Shown here piece after piece: positions 45,677 to 57,254 of a DNA stretch of 64,000 nucleotides. Source of the DNA: Atherix ibis (lineage: Eukaryota > Arthropoda > Insecta > Diptera > Athericidae); the NCBI GenBank assembly GCA_958298945.1, contig OY282609.1, positions 10,026,326-10,090,325 of the forward strand, given 5' to 3'. Under the pieces are notes generated by a model. That model worked only from the letters and a program-made list of their open reading frames with translations. It searched no databases and was not told the origin of the DNA. The stretch's first letter is position 1. Every line of letters starts with the position of its first letter. Position numbers and translations under genes: made by a program.

Positions 45677-47080
45677 TATTGTTATTATCCTCTACATTAA
45701 CCCTTTTTATACAAGTCTAAGAAGGATCAATATACCATAGCGTACCTAACTGACGGGGATTATTTCAGTTAGTCTTTTCGTAAACATAAAATACATATTT
45801 TAGAATAGATATTTTAAACAGGAAAATTTCTCCAAAAAGTCCCTAATTTTATTATAAGTTTAAAAAAAATTATTTTCGTAATAAAAACATTTTAAACTAT
45901 TTGAACATTTATTTTTTTATATGTATTTAAAACAACATCTATTGAATCTCAGTTATACTTTTGGAAAATTAGTAATGTTACAAACAATTATATAAGAAAT
46001 GCTCTTGATTACATCAAAATTATAAGAAGATTAACAAATACGAAACCAGCATTTTTATGTTAGTAAATCAATAAAATTCTATCTAAAATCTGAACAAAAC
46101 GGACTAATTTCTTACCCAAAAAAAAAAGAAAGAAACGAAAGTTTTGATAATATAGAACATGAGCATATTGTGTACAGATCTTGAATTGACTATCTTCTTA
46201 TATAAAACTGACCCGATGTTCAGTTAAAGTTCTGAAATTCGTTAATAATTTTTTTTTATAAATTCATCAATTTTCAAAGGCAGCCAAATACGATTTAGGT
46301 TTTTGTGTCAGTCATTCAATATTAACTACAATCGAACATAATTACTTAATATTTTTTCCTTTGAAATTAACCGAAATTAGTAGCATTATTTTTAAATCCA
46401 ATTGAATAAGCCGTTTTTCCTTGTGAAATATTAAAACATAATATTAACCGTATCATAAAAAGATTATCTATAAATAATCTGCAAAATAAAACAAAACAAA
46501 AATTTTAATGTTAGCAAATAGAAAGCCATCTTATGGACGCTGATAAAAAGAAAATCTAAAGAAAAATTATTTTTAAATAAAAAATTATCATCGGCTTTAA
46601 GGATTTTGCTTAATTGTACATATTTGAAAAAAACGCTAATTTTTACAATACATTCATAGATAAAATAATTACAGATACAAGATAAAGTACAGATAGCATT
46701 TTTTTATTAAATATAAATAATTTTTTAATATAATTTTTTTTATTTTGTACGCTAAATAGACAGGATTTGATTTATTTCGAGATAAGTTTTTTATTATATT
46801 TTTCATACCGACAAATAGAAAAAAAATGACAAAACGAAATTTTAATAAAAAAATAATCCTTCTATATCCTCAGACTTTTGCTCTCCATTTTGACTTATGC
46901 TCCTTACTTATAATTATGATCTCCTAAAAACAGAATCGTCCCTGTTTATTTCTCAAATAGATTGTGAATTTTTCAAGACTTACAATATTTGAAGAAGACA
47001 ACAAAAAGTATTTAATGTCTTTTAGGAAACACTATTTTTAAAAAATTCTTATTCCCCATTGACCTAAAAAAAGTTGCAAT
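45677..47080. other. AT-rich sequence without a recognisable gene
   Basis: The first 100 bases might continue the J1 relic (endonuclease end), but I could not confirm it. The rest is homopolymer-rich. Confidence 0.3.
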
Positions 47081-47189
47081 AAGTCTATGGGGAAGATTCC
47101 TTATCAAAAGCACACATTTTTGGTGGCATAAAGAATTTTTGGAGAGCAGTGATGCGGTGGAAGATTAATCTTGCTCAAAAAAGGGCCTT

Positions 47190-47590
47190 TAACGTAGAAA
47201 ACTGATGAAAATGTTAAAAACTCATCGGACCGCCTAAGCTTTTATGAGGGTAGATCGTCCAGGATAAATATTTATCCAAGTTTCTTACAAAAGGGTCCTT
47301 GAAAGGTTCAAAAAAATGTTCGACCAAGTTTTTATAAAGAAGTCCTTGAAAAGCTTTTTTCTGGGCTCTCCGCCTCAGATGGTAGACTTTTGGATGCTCC
47401 ACCATGACAATTCCCCCAAGATCCATCAACGAGTTTTTATTGAAAGAGGGATTTTTAATGTATTTTAGCCTTTTTTCCACCTAATCAAAGTTCTTGTAAC
47501 TTTGCTTTTGTCTCCAAAGAAAAAAATATACTTGAGGAATATTATATTAATACTATTGATGACATTGCCCGGGAAGAGGTCAATTCTGGG
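47190..47590 (+). mobile_element. mariner transposase relic
   Basis: Plus-strand frames give FYKEVLEKLFSGL, then in another frame VDFWMLHHDNSPKIHQRVFI followed by ERGIFNVF. HHDNSP is the second-Asp block of a mariner. Next comes NQSSCNFAFVSKEKN, aligned with the CDFFLFPKLK block but with the third Asp lost, and INTIDDIAREE, aligned with the usual TIDEI segment. No terminal repeats found; the first catalytic block is not visible. Confidence 0.6.
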
Positions 47591-47619
47591 TAAATGATCA
47601 AACTATAATCAATTCCAGT

Positions 47620-48130
47620 AGTGACCTATGGGTCTTGGTAAATTTGCGGCCTCTGAGCTGGCCTAGCACCAAACATGCTTTAGAAGGAAAACCTGGTACC
47701 ACGCAGGTCCGGAGCCCCACGGTGGTTCATTCACTTGATCAAGGTGTGGAATCTTTGGCTAAAACGTGATGACTGTGGTTTAATACCTACATCGCGGATA
47801 TAGCCTAAGGACCAGTGGTGAGGAATGCCAGGATCCTGGGTGCTACCATTGCTGATGATAGTAGATGTTTAGGTTGGTCTCGCTACCACCAGTTAGGGTA
47901 ACTAGCTTGTAATTTGTTACTGACTGTTAGGAACGGTCCTACCTGTTATAGATGTAGTTGATTCAGTGGCGAGAGCAGATGGTAGCACCAATGTGTGTGT
48001 GGAGAAACTAGCGGACCGGTGTACAGGGTGAGACCCCTCACCAGTGGATTTGTACTAATGGTTAAGATGGAATATTTGACTGCTTCATATATGGAACACA
48101 AGGGATGTTTTAATAGGATAGTTGGTATGT
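47620..48130. other. GC-richer island, unrecognised, possibly an old retroelement 5' region
   Basis: This half-kilobase is clearly less AT-rich than its flanks (for example accacgcaggtccggagccc near 47700 and gagcagatggtagcaccaat near 47970). It has no long ORF, tRNA-like fold or repeat partner that I can find in the window. LINE 5' untranslated regions and SINEs often look like this, but that is inference. Confidence 0.3.
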
Positions 48131-49560
48131 GAGTCTGCTTAACATGAGGGAATCAAAAATGTTTCATTTACAAGGTTGAAAACGAGGGAACCTGATAACG
48201 TATTTTTTACATGAGGCAGTCCAAGCAAGAAAATCGAAATTGAGCATTCGATTTGAGGTGAGCTGGGTTCTTGATAGAATGGACTGGTGAAATCCATATT
48301 ATAAACGTTGATCGGTTTTATTTTTAACGACAGATATGCCATATAAAAAAAGGATTATAAATGTCGATGACATTCAAAGGAGTCTAAAAGAGGAGCCGAA
48401 GACAATTCCAGTTAGAGCATCGCTCTGAAGTTTGGAAATAATATATTCCAACGAGGTTATGCTGCTACTTTTCATACATCAATATTATCCCCTTCATAGT
48501 AAAAGGGAACTACTCCATAAATTTTTATAAATTTTCTTTTAACGTAAATTTCAAAAATCTCTGCTTTCACATTTAATTGAATATAAATAATATCTGCATT
48601 TGTACAAATCTTTATATTTTAGTCTAAATTTGCTTACAATCTTAATATTCGCTAAAAATAAATTGAAAATAAGATACAGTAAAGACAAATACAATAATAA
48701 GCAATTATTTTATGTCTTTGCTAAAAACACCAAATCTTGAGTGAAAATTTTGTTTTTAAATTATAATTGTTAGTACACGTATTGCATATCATTTAAAAAA
48801 CTATACGCTATCTCCTTTTTTTAAGGAGCACTTAAGTCCAGATTTTTTTTGTTGGTTTATTATATTTTTGATTTTGTAATCGATCAATTTGTTACAATAT
48901 TTTTAAGATATATCACAATATGAGCTGTTTCTTTTAAACAAAAATAATAATAACAAAGTTTTTCTATACTGCATTAAATAAAATTGAATTGAATTCTATT
49001 GGAGACCATTCCATAATTCCCTTGGGGAGCAAAGGTCGAAGACAAGACTCATCTGTCACATGCAGACTATGAGCGAGCAGTAGTATCAGATCAGGATAAG
49101 TAGCCGAATAATAACGTAAAGCCATTAATATTAAGATCAATATAAATAAATGAAATAGAAAAAAAAGGGATTTATTTTTTATGTAATAAAAGTTTAGAAC
49201 AGTCTCGATAGAAAATAGGCTTATCAGCAAGAAAAAAATTATATAACATCATTTAGGGTAAAGTAGTTTTTGAAAAAATGCGATTTGTTGGATGTTATTT
49301 TTTTCGAAAAGTTAATATATTAAAAACGTTCATTTGGTTCTGAATATGTTTGGAAAAAAATGTTCGAAAGAATTTTTATGGTATTTTCGATTTTGATGCG
49401 AAAAATATTTTGTCAGATTTTGTAGGAAAAAGAATAATAATCTTAATGCCAATATTTTAAATACTATTGAAATTATATTGAGCTATACTTACGGGCAAGG
49501 AGCAAGCCCAGATTTGAGATATGAAATATTTTTGATATGATTTATGAAATGTCCTTTTTT
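48131..49560. other. No recognised gene; one minus-strand open stretch
   Basis: The minus strand is open at 48964-49230 and includes ALRYYSATYPDLILLLAHSL then HVTDESCLRPLLPKGIME in a locally GC-richer patch. I do not recognise it. The other sequence is AT-rich. Confidence 0.2.
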
Positions 49561-50048
49561 GTACACACACTGCAGGCCAAAAGTATGCGATCGTTTTGGT
49601 TTTAGAGGGAAAGTTAAATAAAATTCGGAGATTAAAATGGAAAAGTGAAAAAATCATATTTTTGTTTCTTATTATTTTAATTTAAATCTTAAATAATTAT
49701 CAACTTTAAAAATAGTAAAAAATGCTCAAAAATATTGTTTTTTAAATTTATTTTTTAACTTATTTTAAATAATAGACAGCCGTAATAGGGCTGTAAAGAT
49801 TCCACCTTACTTTTTTTTTGCAAAATTACTGCTTTTTCACAGCACCAATGACGCATGTATAAAATTTAATGAATGCCCATATATGGTCATCAATACGTAA
49901 ACTTTTCGTCGATCAGTTTTTTCTTCTCTATCAAATCCTTTACGATACAGTTCGAACATTTTAAAAGGATCTTTTCTATCTAGCTTAATCGATAAAACTT
50001 CAATTGGGTTGATATCGGATGATTGTCATGTAATATTTTTTCAAAATG

Positions 50049-50056
50049 CCTACTTA
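50049..50056. repeat. Target-site duplication of the J1 insertion (with 51840-51847)
   Basis: The 8-base word cctactta stands immediately before J1 (50049-50056) and directly after its A-rich tail (51840-51847). It is a direct repeat, as produced by target-primed reverse transcription, and marks the exact limits of the insertion. Confidence 0.8.
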
Positions 50057-51691
50057 CTAACAACTAATAAGTCACTCTGGACAGCTACCCGACGAATTCT
50101 CAAATACAAAGCAGCTACACACCCGCTCCGGAATACCGACGGAACCTGGGCAAAAACGGATAAACAGAAAGCCGACATCTTCGGCAAACACTTAGAAGAC
50201 ATCTTTAAACCTCACGAAGATGTCCAAGACATTCTGCATGACAAACAAATATTCCGACAAATATCAACTCAGTTGCCCATAAGTCCACCTCCTAAGTTTT
50301 TCACTCCTTCCGAAGTTAAATTCACAATAGAACACCTTTCCAATAAAAAAGCCCCAGGATATGACCTAATAACTTCAGAAATCCTGAAGCAAATTTCCAA
50401 AAAAACCCTCGTCCTTATAACCTATATTTATAATAGTATCCTCCGCACATCATTTTTTCCTTCCCTGTGGAAGTTTTCCATAATTAAGATGATCCCAAAA
50501 CCCAATAAGCCCAAAAATCTTCCTACCTCATATAGACCTATAAGCCTCCTTCCCATGTTATCAAAAATCCTAGAAAAATTAATCCTAAAACGCCTTTATC
50601 CCATTTTTGAAACCGAGGGTGTCATTCCTCTGCATCAGTTTGGATTTCGACCTGAGCATTCCACTATCCAGCAGTGTCATCGCGTAGTCGACTACATAGC
50701 GTGTTCGCTAGAGCGAAAGGAACACTGCCCAGGCGTGTTTCTTGACATTTCGCATGCTTTCGATCGTGTATGGCAGCCTGGATTGCTTTGGAAGTTGCAG
50801 CGAGTCCTACCCTTGGGTTATTTCTACATCCTTAAATCTTATCTCTTAGACCGATATTTTCAAGTAGCTGAAAATATGGAGTACTCTGACATTTATCCAA
50901 TTTCCGCCGGTGTCCCTCAAGGAAGTATCCCAGGTCCTATTCTATATAACATTTATACCCATGACATTCCTTGCCACAACAACATAGTAACCGCAACATA
51001 TGCTGACGATACAGCCATCCTGACACATCACAGAGATCCTTCCACAGCCATTAGTATCCTACAAAATCATATCCACTCCTTAGAAACTTGATTCAAAAGG
51101 TGGAGAGTGAAGGTAAATGTGCAAAAATCTGCTCATGTAACTTTCACACTCTGCCGAGAGCAAATTCGCGACATAACCCTAAACGGTAGTATTATTCCAC
51201 AAAAAAATAGCGTACGTTACCTTGGACTTATATTCGACAAACGGTTAACCTGGAACCTTCATACGAAAACTAAAAGACCTGAACTTAACGGACGATACAA
51301 ATAATTATTACGTCTCCTAGACAGTAAATCAAAACTTAAAACAACAAGTAAACTATTACTATACAATACGGTTCTGAAACCAATACGGACATATGGTCTA
51401 GAACTTTGGGGTTCGACTAAACATTCCAACTTCCTTCCAATCCAATCCCTACAATCCCGAATCCTTCGTAAAATTGTCAATGCCTCCTTTTATGTGCGAA
51501 ATACTGTTATCCACCGTGACCTAAATGTTCCATTTGTTCGTGAACTATGCATCTCCCGACATAAAAAATTCCATTCGCATCTATCCTTCCACCCTAATCC
51601 TTTAGGAAGGGAACTTTTCACTCCCACCCTTCCAGTATACACCCATCGACGTTTAAAACGGCGATGGCCGAGAGATTCTCTAAAATTATAA
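50057..51691 (+). pseudogene. J1 reverse transcriptase, one frame with two in-frame stops
   Basis: A single frame from 50057 to 51691 is interrupted only by TGA at 51089-51091 (in LET*FKRW, where Trp is expected) and TAA at 51302-51304. RT motifs in order: KKAPGYDLITSEILKQ, WKFSIIKMIPKPNKPKNLPT then SYRPISLLPMLSKILEKLIL, HQFGFRPEHSTIQQ, VFLDISHAFDRVW (motif A), SAGVPQGSIPGPILYNIYTH (motif B), ATYADDTAIL (motif C, both Asp present), then the thumb VQKSAHVTFTLCRE and NSVRYLGLIFDKRLTW. The C-terminal block reads RTYGLELWGSTKHSN. No RNase H follows, as in the Jockey clade. The N-terminal endonuclease is missing through 5' truncation. Confidence 0.92.
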
Positions 51692-51839
51692 AATAAAATT
51701 ACCCTGTTCTAGAGGTAACATCGATGGGTATTTTCCTCCACATGTTTTCATGTCCTTGTATATTCCCGTATAAAATCTGCTTGTTACTAGCATAAGTAGT
51801 TGTAGATAACATTTAAAATAAAAAAAAATAAAAAAAATA
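50057..51839 (+). mobile_element. J1 Jockey-type retrotransposon, best copy, 5'-truncated (1783 bp)
   Basis: The insertion begins abruptly within pol and ends in the A-rich tail taaaataaaaaaaaataaaa, bordered by 8-bp direct repeats. Coding sequence runs to 51691, followed by about 150 bp of 3' untranslated sequence with a spaced A-rich end. It is far better preserved than the other seven or so J1 relics of this window, so it is the youngest of them here and postdates the Tc1-like host element. Confidence 0.9.
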
Positions 51840-52882
51840 CCTACTTATGTTTTTTTAATTTGTGTCAAATCTCTAAGTTTCGGGTCATTATCCTACTGCA
51901 TAAAGAATCCTTCATCAATTAAACGTAGTCCTGGTGGAAGAGAATTTGTAAAAAAATTATTTTTATTTACACTACATTTCCTATTCTATCCATAAAGAAG
52001 CAACCGCAAATCTTAGCCAAGCCTTGTTTTACGGTTGGCATCACTGCTTTTGGTTGCATTGTTTCTTCAGGACTAGACGCACGTGGATCTTTCTTTTCGA
52101 TAGAAAAATAATTTTTTCATGCAAAAAAATGAAGCAAAGAAAGTTCTCAACAGTTCAGTTTTTATGGACATAGTGTCCAAACCCCTGTTTGGGTGCATGG
52201 CGGTAAGAAAATTCTTTTGAGTAATTGTTTCCTTACCATCACTCGCCTTTTCACTGGTTTGTACAAGAATTCTATTAATGTCTCACCAAATATTAGAGGC
52301 ATCCGATTCTTTTAACTTATTGTGTAAATTATAGATTAATTGAAACTGGTAATTAAGGTCTACTATTGTAGATCGTAATCAGTTTCGGTGACTTCAGTTT
52401 TGATGTTAACGTTTTATAGTTCCATTATTATAGCCCTTTGATATTTTAAACTTAAAGTAACAAATTTTTTTAATTTTTTTAAAGTTGAAATTAATAACTT
52501 CAACTTCAGATAAATATTAAGAAATTTTAATCAAATTAATCGTTTCATACTCGTATATATATGGTATGATATTTAGTCAAATTAAAAGATATAAAATCCT
52601 TGGCCTTTTCAAAACGATATCATAAAAATTTAACATTAATTTTTGCCTATCATAACCAGAGGCGGGATTTCGTTAATTGTACTTGGCCATTTATGGTCAA
52701 AAAAAGGACGTGAACAGTAATTACGACCCACTTTTCTTTTAATATTTAGGAAAATAATAAAATATTTAAACTATTTATCCGAATAAATAATTTAAACGCA
52801 CGATTTTATAAAGGTTTTATCCAAAAACTTCTTGATAATATGTTACTATCAGGGTGGGTGAATACTTTTGGCCTGCAGTGTA

Positions 52883-53685
52883 CACGACCATAGCTAATTA
52901 TTTTTTCTTTGGGAAAAAAATCCTATTATAAGAATTTAGAAAAAACGGGCCATTTTTTCTTTTTTTGAATCATATCCTTTTTTATGAGCTTATGTTAATA
53001 CACATATTCACTATAATGTCGATTTTTGTTAGAAGGCGAGCTTATTTGAAAGCATTTCTCTCTGATATACTGTAAATGTGTGCAAGTTTAATAAATGATT
53101 AACTACAAAAAAGATGTGATTCTATGCCAACCAATATCTAAACAACATAAATCAAATTATTTCTTTCATAGATTCCAATATTATTATACTCGTACATTGA
53201 GTTTTTATGTTTTTCTTTTTGACTTTTATGCATTTTATCTTATGTATTGAAGTATTTTGCATTTTTTATATTACTCTTTTCGAATTTTGTTGGTGGGTTT
53301 TGTTACCGAAAATGATGGTATTTCTATTCCAAACATTAACAACATCGAATGAATGATAGCCATTATGAGGCATTTCTCCATATTTTTGTCAGATGATATT
53401 TTTTATATTTTATAGTCTTTTAGCGAAATTTTTGAAAGAACATCAGTCATTTTAAATATTATAAGCTGTAAAATGTTTGGAAATATTTTTTTTTTTGCTC
53501 CCTAGATATCTGAATTTTCTTTTATAACTAATAATATCAATAAAAATGAAGTATTTAAAAGATTTGCTGATAATAAATATTTGCATGCTTAATGAAGGTT
53601 GAGTTTAGTAAAAAAAAAAAAAAAACAAGCTAGATTATTTTGAAAGAATTTGTTAAACTAAAAGACAAAACTTTGCCTAGTTCAG
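52883..53685. other. AT-rich sequence without a recognisable gene
   Basis: No frame of note between the Tc1-like element and J2 copy B. Confidence 0.35.
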
Positions 53686-53689
53686 TCAA

Positions 53690-54517
53690 GTTTACTTTAT
53701 TACATATCATTAACATTTTACATTATTCTTATAATACAATTTTCTCTTAAGAATATTTAATCCTAGCTCAATCTTTGCTCTTATTAGTTCTTAGCTTTCT
53801 GTTATTCGAGAATTTATTTCTATGAAATACACATATAATATTTTAGTTATTTTTATTATGACATTTTAATAATTCATTCATATAATTTTCTTACTCTTAT
53901 AAACTACGAATGCTTTTTTATACAATTATTCTTAAACCTAATCTTAAAACTAAATTCTATGTTTTAATCCGGCAACTGCTGCATTCGATGTGTCCTCTTG
54001 ATTCCATTCAGTGTCCTTTTGGCTTCTTTTTGTAGAAGAAGTTCTCTTGTATCCTCCAATAGAAGTAACGGTGACAGGTACTTGGAGTTTCTTAGGCTTT
54101 TTCGTTAGCTGACTTACTTTCCTGTTTTGATGATGGGCTAATAATTTCACCCATTTGTGCATTATTCCCATTTGCCATAGTACAAATGGGAAAACGCCTG
54201 CCTCCTATTATCACCTGTCGTTTTTTGTAAAATCTTCCTTTCCATCCTGTGCAGTTTCATTGCTACTGTTGGAGAAAAATATGATCAGATGGGGAAGCCG
54301 TAGCATAATTGTCCTCTTTTAAATTGCTTATAAATAATGATTTTGACTTTCTTACGTAGGATTTCTGAGCGATATATTCTCAGAAACCTATAATATATGC
54401 CGTTGGCATTTTTAATTTTATCCCTGACAATGGCGTTGAATTTGAGATTCTTGTTAAGATTCAGGCTTAGATACTTAAGATTTACCACGCGCCTCATTAT
54501 CGAGTCAGCCTTATCTC
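53690..54517 (-). mobile_element. J2 Jockey-like LINE relic, copy B, 5'-truncated
   Basis: On the minus strand, 54285-54497 reads MRRVVNLKYLSLNLNKNLKF then NAIVRDKIKNANGIYYRFLR and IYRSEILRKKVKIIIYKQFK. This is the same protein segment as copy A at 22980-23211, and both stop after YGFPI. The frame at 53950-54171 reads MGIMHKWVKLLAHHQNRKVS. The 3' end at about 53690-53760 corresponds to the A-rich tail of copy A. Copy B starts about 180 bp further downstream in the element than copy A and has internal deletions. Confidence 0.8.
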
Positions 54518-54797
54518 CAAATCAAATAATTTCCTACATTAGGAATGATATTGGCTGGCCAAAACTTTGCTAATAATTCAATCTTATTTAATGATAATAA
54601 TAACTTCTCTTGGCGGAAAAATCATACCAGTTATATAAGCTTAAATCCGCTGTTTGGTCATAGATGGCGTGAGTGAGCCTTTTAAGCTATAATGGGCACG
54701 CCATACTTTTTTTATACGAGTTTAACATCTGTCAACATTAATCAGTGCACATTGTAAGCAATTTCGTACAACAACATACATTTTTCCTTTGCTAATC

Positions 54798-55837
54798 ATG
54801 TCTAGTTTTGTGCCAGAAAAAGAGCATATGCGGGAAACTCTGCTTTTCTGCTTCAATTTGAAGAAATCGGCTGCCGAATCGCATCGAATGCTAATGGAGG
54901 CCTATGGTGACAGTGCTTTGTCAGATACAACGTGCCGAGATTATTTTTGTCGGTTCAAAGACGGCAATTTTGACTTGTGGGACAAGAAGCGTGAAAATCG
55001 ATCTAGGAAGGTTGAAGACCATCAATTTCAAACTTCTTTTGGATGAAGACGTTACGCAATCGCAAAAAATACTCGCAGAGCAATTGGGTGTTACGCAACC
55101 AGCCATTTCCATGCGTCTGCGTGCCATAGGGAAGATTGAAAAGATCGGAAAATGGGTGCCGCATGAATTGAACGATAGGCAGATGGAGCGACGCCAAAAC
55201 ACATGCGAAATCTTGCTCGCCATACAAAAAAGAAAGTCATTCCTGCATCGGATTGTGACAGGCGATGAAAAAAGGATACATTTCGAGAATCCTAAACGCA
55301 AGAAATCGTGGGTTGATTCCGACCAACCACTAACATCTTCCCCAAGACCAAATCGCTTCGGACGGAAGACGATGCTGTGCGTTTGGTGGGATCAGCGGGG
55401 TATCGTCTACTATGGGATGTTGAAACCTGGCGAAACTATTAATGCCCACCGCTACCACCAACAACTGATCAAATTGCACCGTGCTCTGCGTGCAATTTGA
55501 TCAGTTGTTGGTGGTAGCAGTGGGCATTTTTCCCAAGCTGATTTTCCTCCACGACAACGCACCATCGCACACGTTAAAAATGGTCCAAAACTGCTTCTCA
55601 ACTAGAAGGTCTTACCCCACCCCGCTTATTCACCAGACCTGGCTCCTTCCAACTACCACCTGTTTTCGTCGATGGGCCACGCGCTCGCTAAGCAGCACTT
55701 CGATTGTTACGAAGACGTCCGAATATAGCTTGATGAGTGGTTCGCCTCGAAAGAGAAGGAATTTTTGGCCTGGTATCCACAAATTGTTCGAAAAATGGGG
55801 AAAATGTGTAGCTAGCGAGGGCAAGTACTTTGAATAA
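54798..55837 (+). pseudogene. mariner transposase (mauritiana/Mos1-like), three frames, third catalytic Asp lost
   Basis: The start is the ATG at 54798 (MSSFVPEKEHMRETLLFCFN). The DNA-binding half continues KKSAAESHRMLMEAYGDSAL; a frame change near 55025 leads to LLDEDVTQSQKILAEQLGVT (second helix-turn-helix) and GKWVPHELNDRQMERRQNTC (WVPHEL linker). First catalytic block: HRIVTGDEKRIHFENPKRKK. After HRALR the normal sequence is replaced by an inverted duplication (55441-55528). The second block KLIFLHDNAPSHT is intact. The third, in another frame, reads AYSPDLAPSNYHLF, with Asn (55651-55653) in place of Asp. The tail returns to the FEKWGKCVASEGKYFE frame, ending at 55837. Confidence 0.9.
55441..55528. 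repeat. Near-perfect 39-bp inverted repeat with 10-bp loop inside the transposase gene
   Basis: The left arm 55441-55479 (aatgcccaccgctaccacca and 19 more) and the right arm 55490-55528 are reverse complements with a single mismatch, separated by cgtgctctgc. The left arm is genuine transposase code (NAHRYHQQLIKLH). The right arm is its inverted copy and replaces the normal sequence between HRALR and the IFLHDNAPSH block. This is the expected product of a fold-back template switch during replication or repair. Confidence 0.95.
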
Positions 55838-55916
55838 ATTTGCTTTTGCTTTCTATAACAAAAACATGTGTATTTTTTGAATAATAAACAGCGGATTTTA
55901 GCTTATACACCTGGTA

Positions 55917-57250
55917 TATTATAAATATTAAATGATATTTTTTGGAACAAATTTTTATTATTCCATAGCAATTGATACTCTGTAAGGGTATCAATGAAAT
56001 TCCCCATCAAATAACCAAACGTTTGCTTGCCATCAGTTAAAATTTGGTTATTTTATCGGTATACGGATGGCGCATACTATACGCATGTATAGGGCTGCAA
56101 TTGAGCACGTCGCTATGCTAAAGTAATAAAAGTGGGAGGAGCATAGTTTACCTTAATTTTTGTGCATTTCTCAAATTTTAAAACTCTTTCACCTTTAATT
56201 GATTATATTCTAAGGATAATTGGATTAACCAAAGGCAATTTGTATAAATAATTTCTATTTGCCATTAGAAAAATAGTAATTATAAGATGTTATAAACACT
56301 GAAAAAATGCAAATCGTATTTGTCATATAAAAGAGCAATAAAAGAATGAAATTTTTTCGTTCCAACACTCACAAATCGAATACCAACATTATTTTTTTTT
56401 AAATGTAATTTTTTTGTGCAGTTTTAAATTTTGTGTATCTTGAATTTTAGTGTAGCGTAAAAAAGTGGTTTTTTTTAGGAAATGTCAATTCTTCTTAAAA
56501 TGGTTTTTTTAAATACATACACGTATCGTAAAATTATTTTTTGTATATTTAAATTTGTACTTAATGAAATTTTATCTAAAATAAAGTTGCAATATTTAAT
56601 ATTTTTAGTATTTAAAAAAAAAATAAAAGTAATTTAATTTTAAAATTGCATAAAATTTCGATATGTCTTTTTTTTGAAAACATTCAATAATCTGTACGGA
56701 TTTCTTTGATTAATTTGGATTATTTATTACCTGACTATATGTATTATTATAATTAAAAGGAAAGATTACTTGGCAAAAAGTGTACAAAATAACATCACAT
56801 ACTTCACAAAAAACATCCCATAATCTTTGTTGTAACACTCAAAAATCACTGCACCGAACGTAAGTTGACAGTGCTGGGCTTACTGTATTACACTGTAGAG
56901 TATTACTTCATGCATACTGTACTTAAAAATAAAACGTTCCAACACTCATGATTCTATGGACATTTCCAAACTGTTAGAATGCTAAGCACGGTTGCACAGT
57001 TACACAATTTGTCATGTCCTAAATTGAAGAGATTTTTCTTTTTGAAAATATTAGAAGTTTTATTATTTTAGGCAATCATTTTATTATTTTACTAATTTTT
57101 TATTTTTTCTACAATAGATTGATTGTCTAAAATAATAAAACTTTTAATATTTAAAAAAAAAATGATTATTTAATTTTTCAAAACCATCTGAAAAAAAAAC
57201 ATTTAAAAATACGTTTATATCTTATAATTTTACTACAATCGTTTTTTTTT
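55917..57250. other. AT-rich sequence without a recognisable gene
   Basis: No frame of note. Confidence 0.35.
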
Positions 57251-57254
57251 ACTA

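Larger units (their letters stand above)
49790..52200 (-). pseudogene. Tc1-like DD34E transposase, interrupted by J1
   Basis: Minus-strand pieces: MQPKAVMPTVKQGLAKICGC (the PTVKHGGGS-like block) near 52060-52010, DNDP at about 51881-51892 (second catalytic Asp, normally QQDNDPKH), and SSDINPIEV at 49997-50020 (catalytic Glu in S-D-L-N-P-I-E). The J1 element sits between the second Asp and the Glu. Removing it and one target copy leaves about 97 bases between the two codons, close to the 102 expected for DD34E. Frames are otherwise broken by stops and small indels. Confidence 0.78.
49568..52880 (-). mobile_element. Tc1-like element carrying a J1 insertion
   Basis: The left end cactgcaggccaaaagtat (from 49568) matches the reverse complement of the right end cactgcaggccaaaagtatt (ending 52880). 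A TA follows the right end (52881-52882); the left neighbour is ca. Without the 1.79 kb J1 insertion and duplicated target, the element is about 1.5 kb, normal for Tc1-like transposons. Confidence 0.85.
54627..55914 (+). mobile_element. mariner element, full length (1288 bp), Mos1-like
   Basis: The left end ccagttatataagcttaaat and the reverse complement of the right end ccaggtgtataagctaaaat match over about 28 bases. TA flanks both sides (54625-54626 and 55915-55916). The length equals that of complete mauritiana-group mariners. It carries one transposase gene, broken as described separately. Confidence 0.92.

Noticed and set aside
47214..47480. Minus-strand ORF of 88 codons
   Set aside because: It is antisense to a mariner relic whose plus-strand reading shows the HHDNSP block.
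50009..51091. Host gene of 360 codons starting at 50009
   Set aside because: The first 16 codons are Tc1-like flank. From 50057 the frame is a 5'-truncated Jockey reverse transcriptase bordered by an 8-bp target duplication and an A-tail.
55481..55837. Separate 118-codon gene
   Set aside because: It is the distal transposase in a shifted frame, with its start created by the inverted duplication. It belongs to the mariner at 54627-55914.
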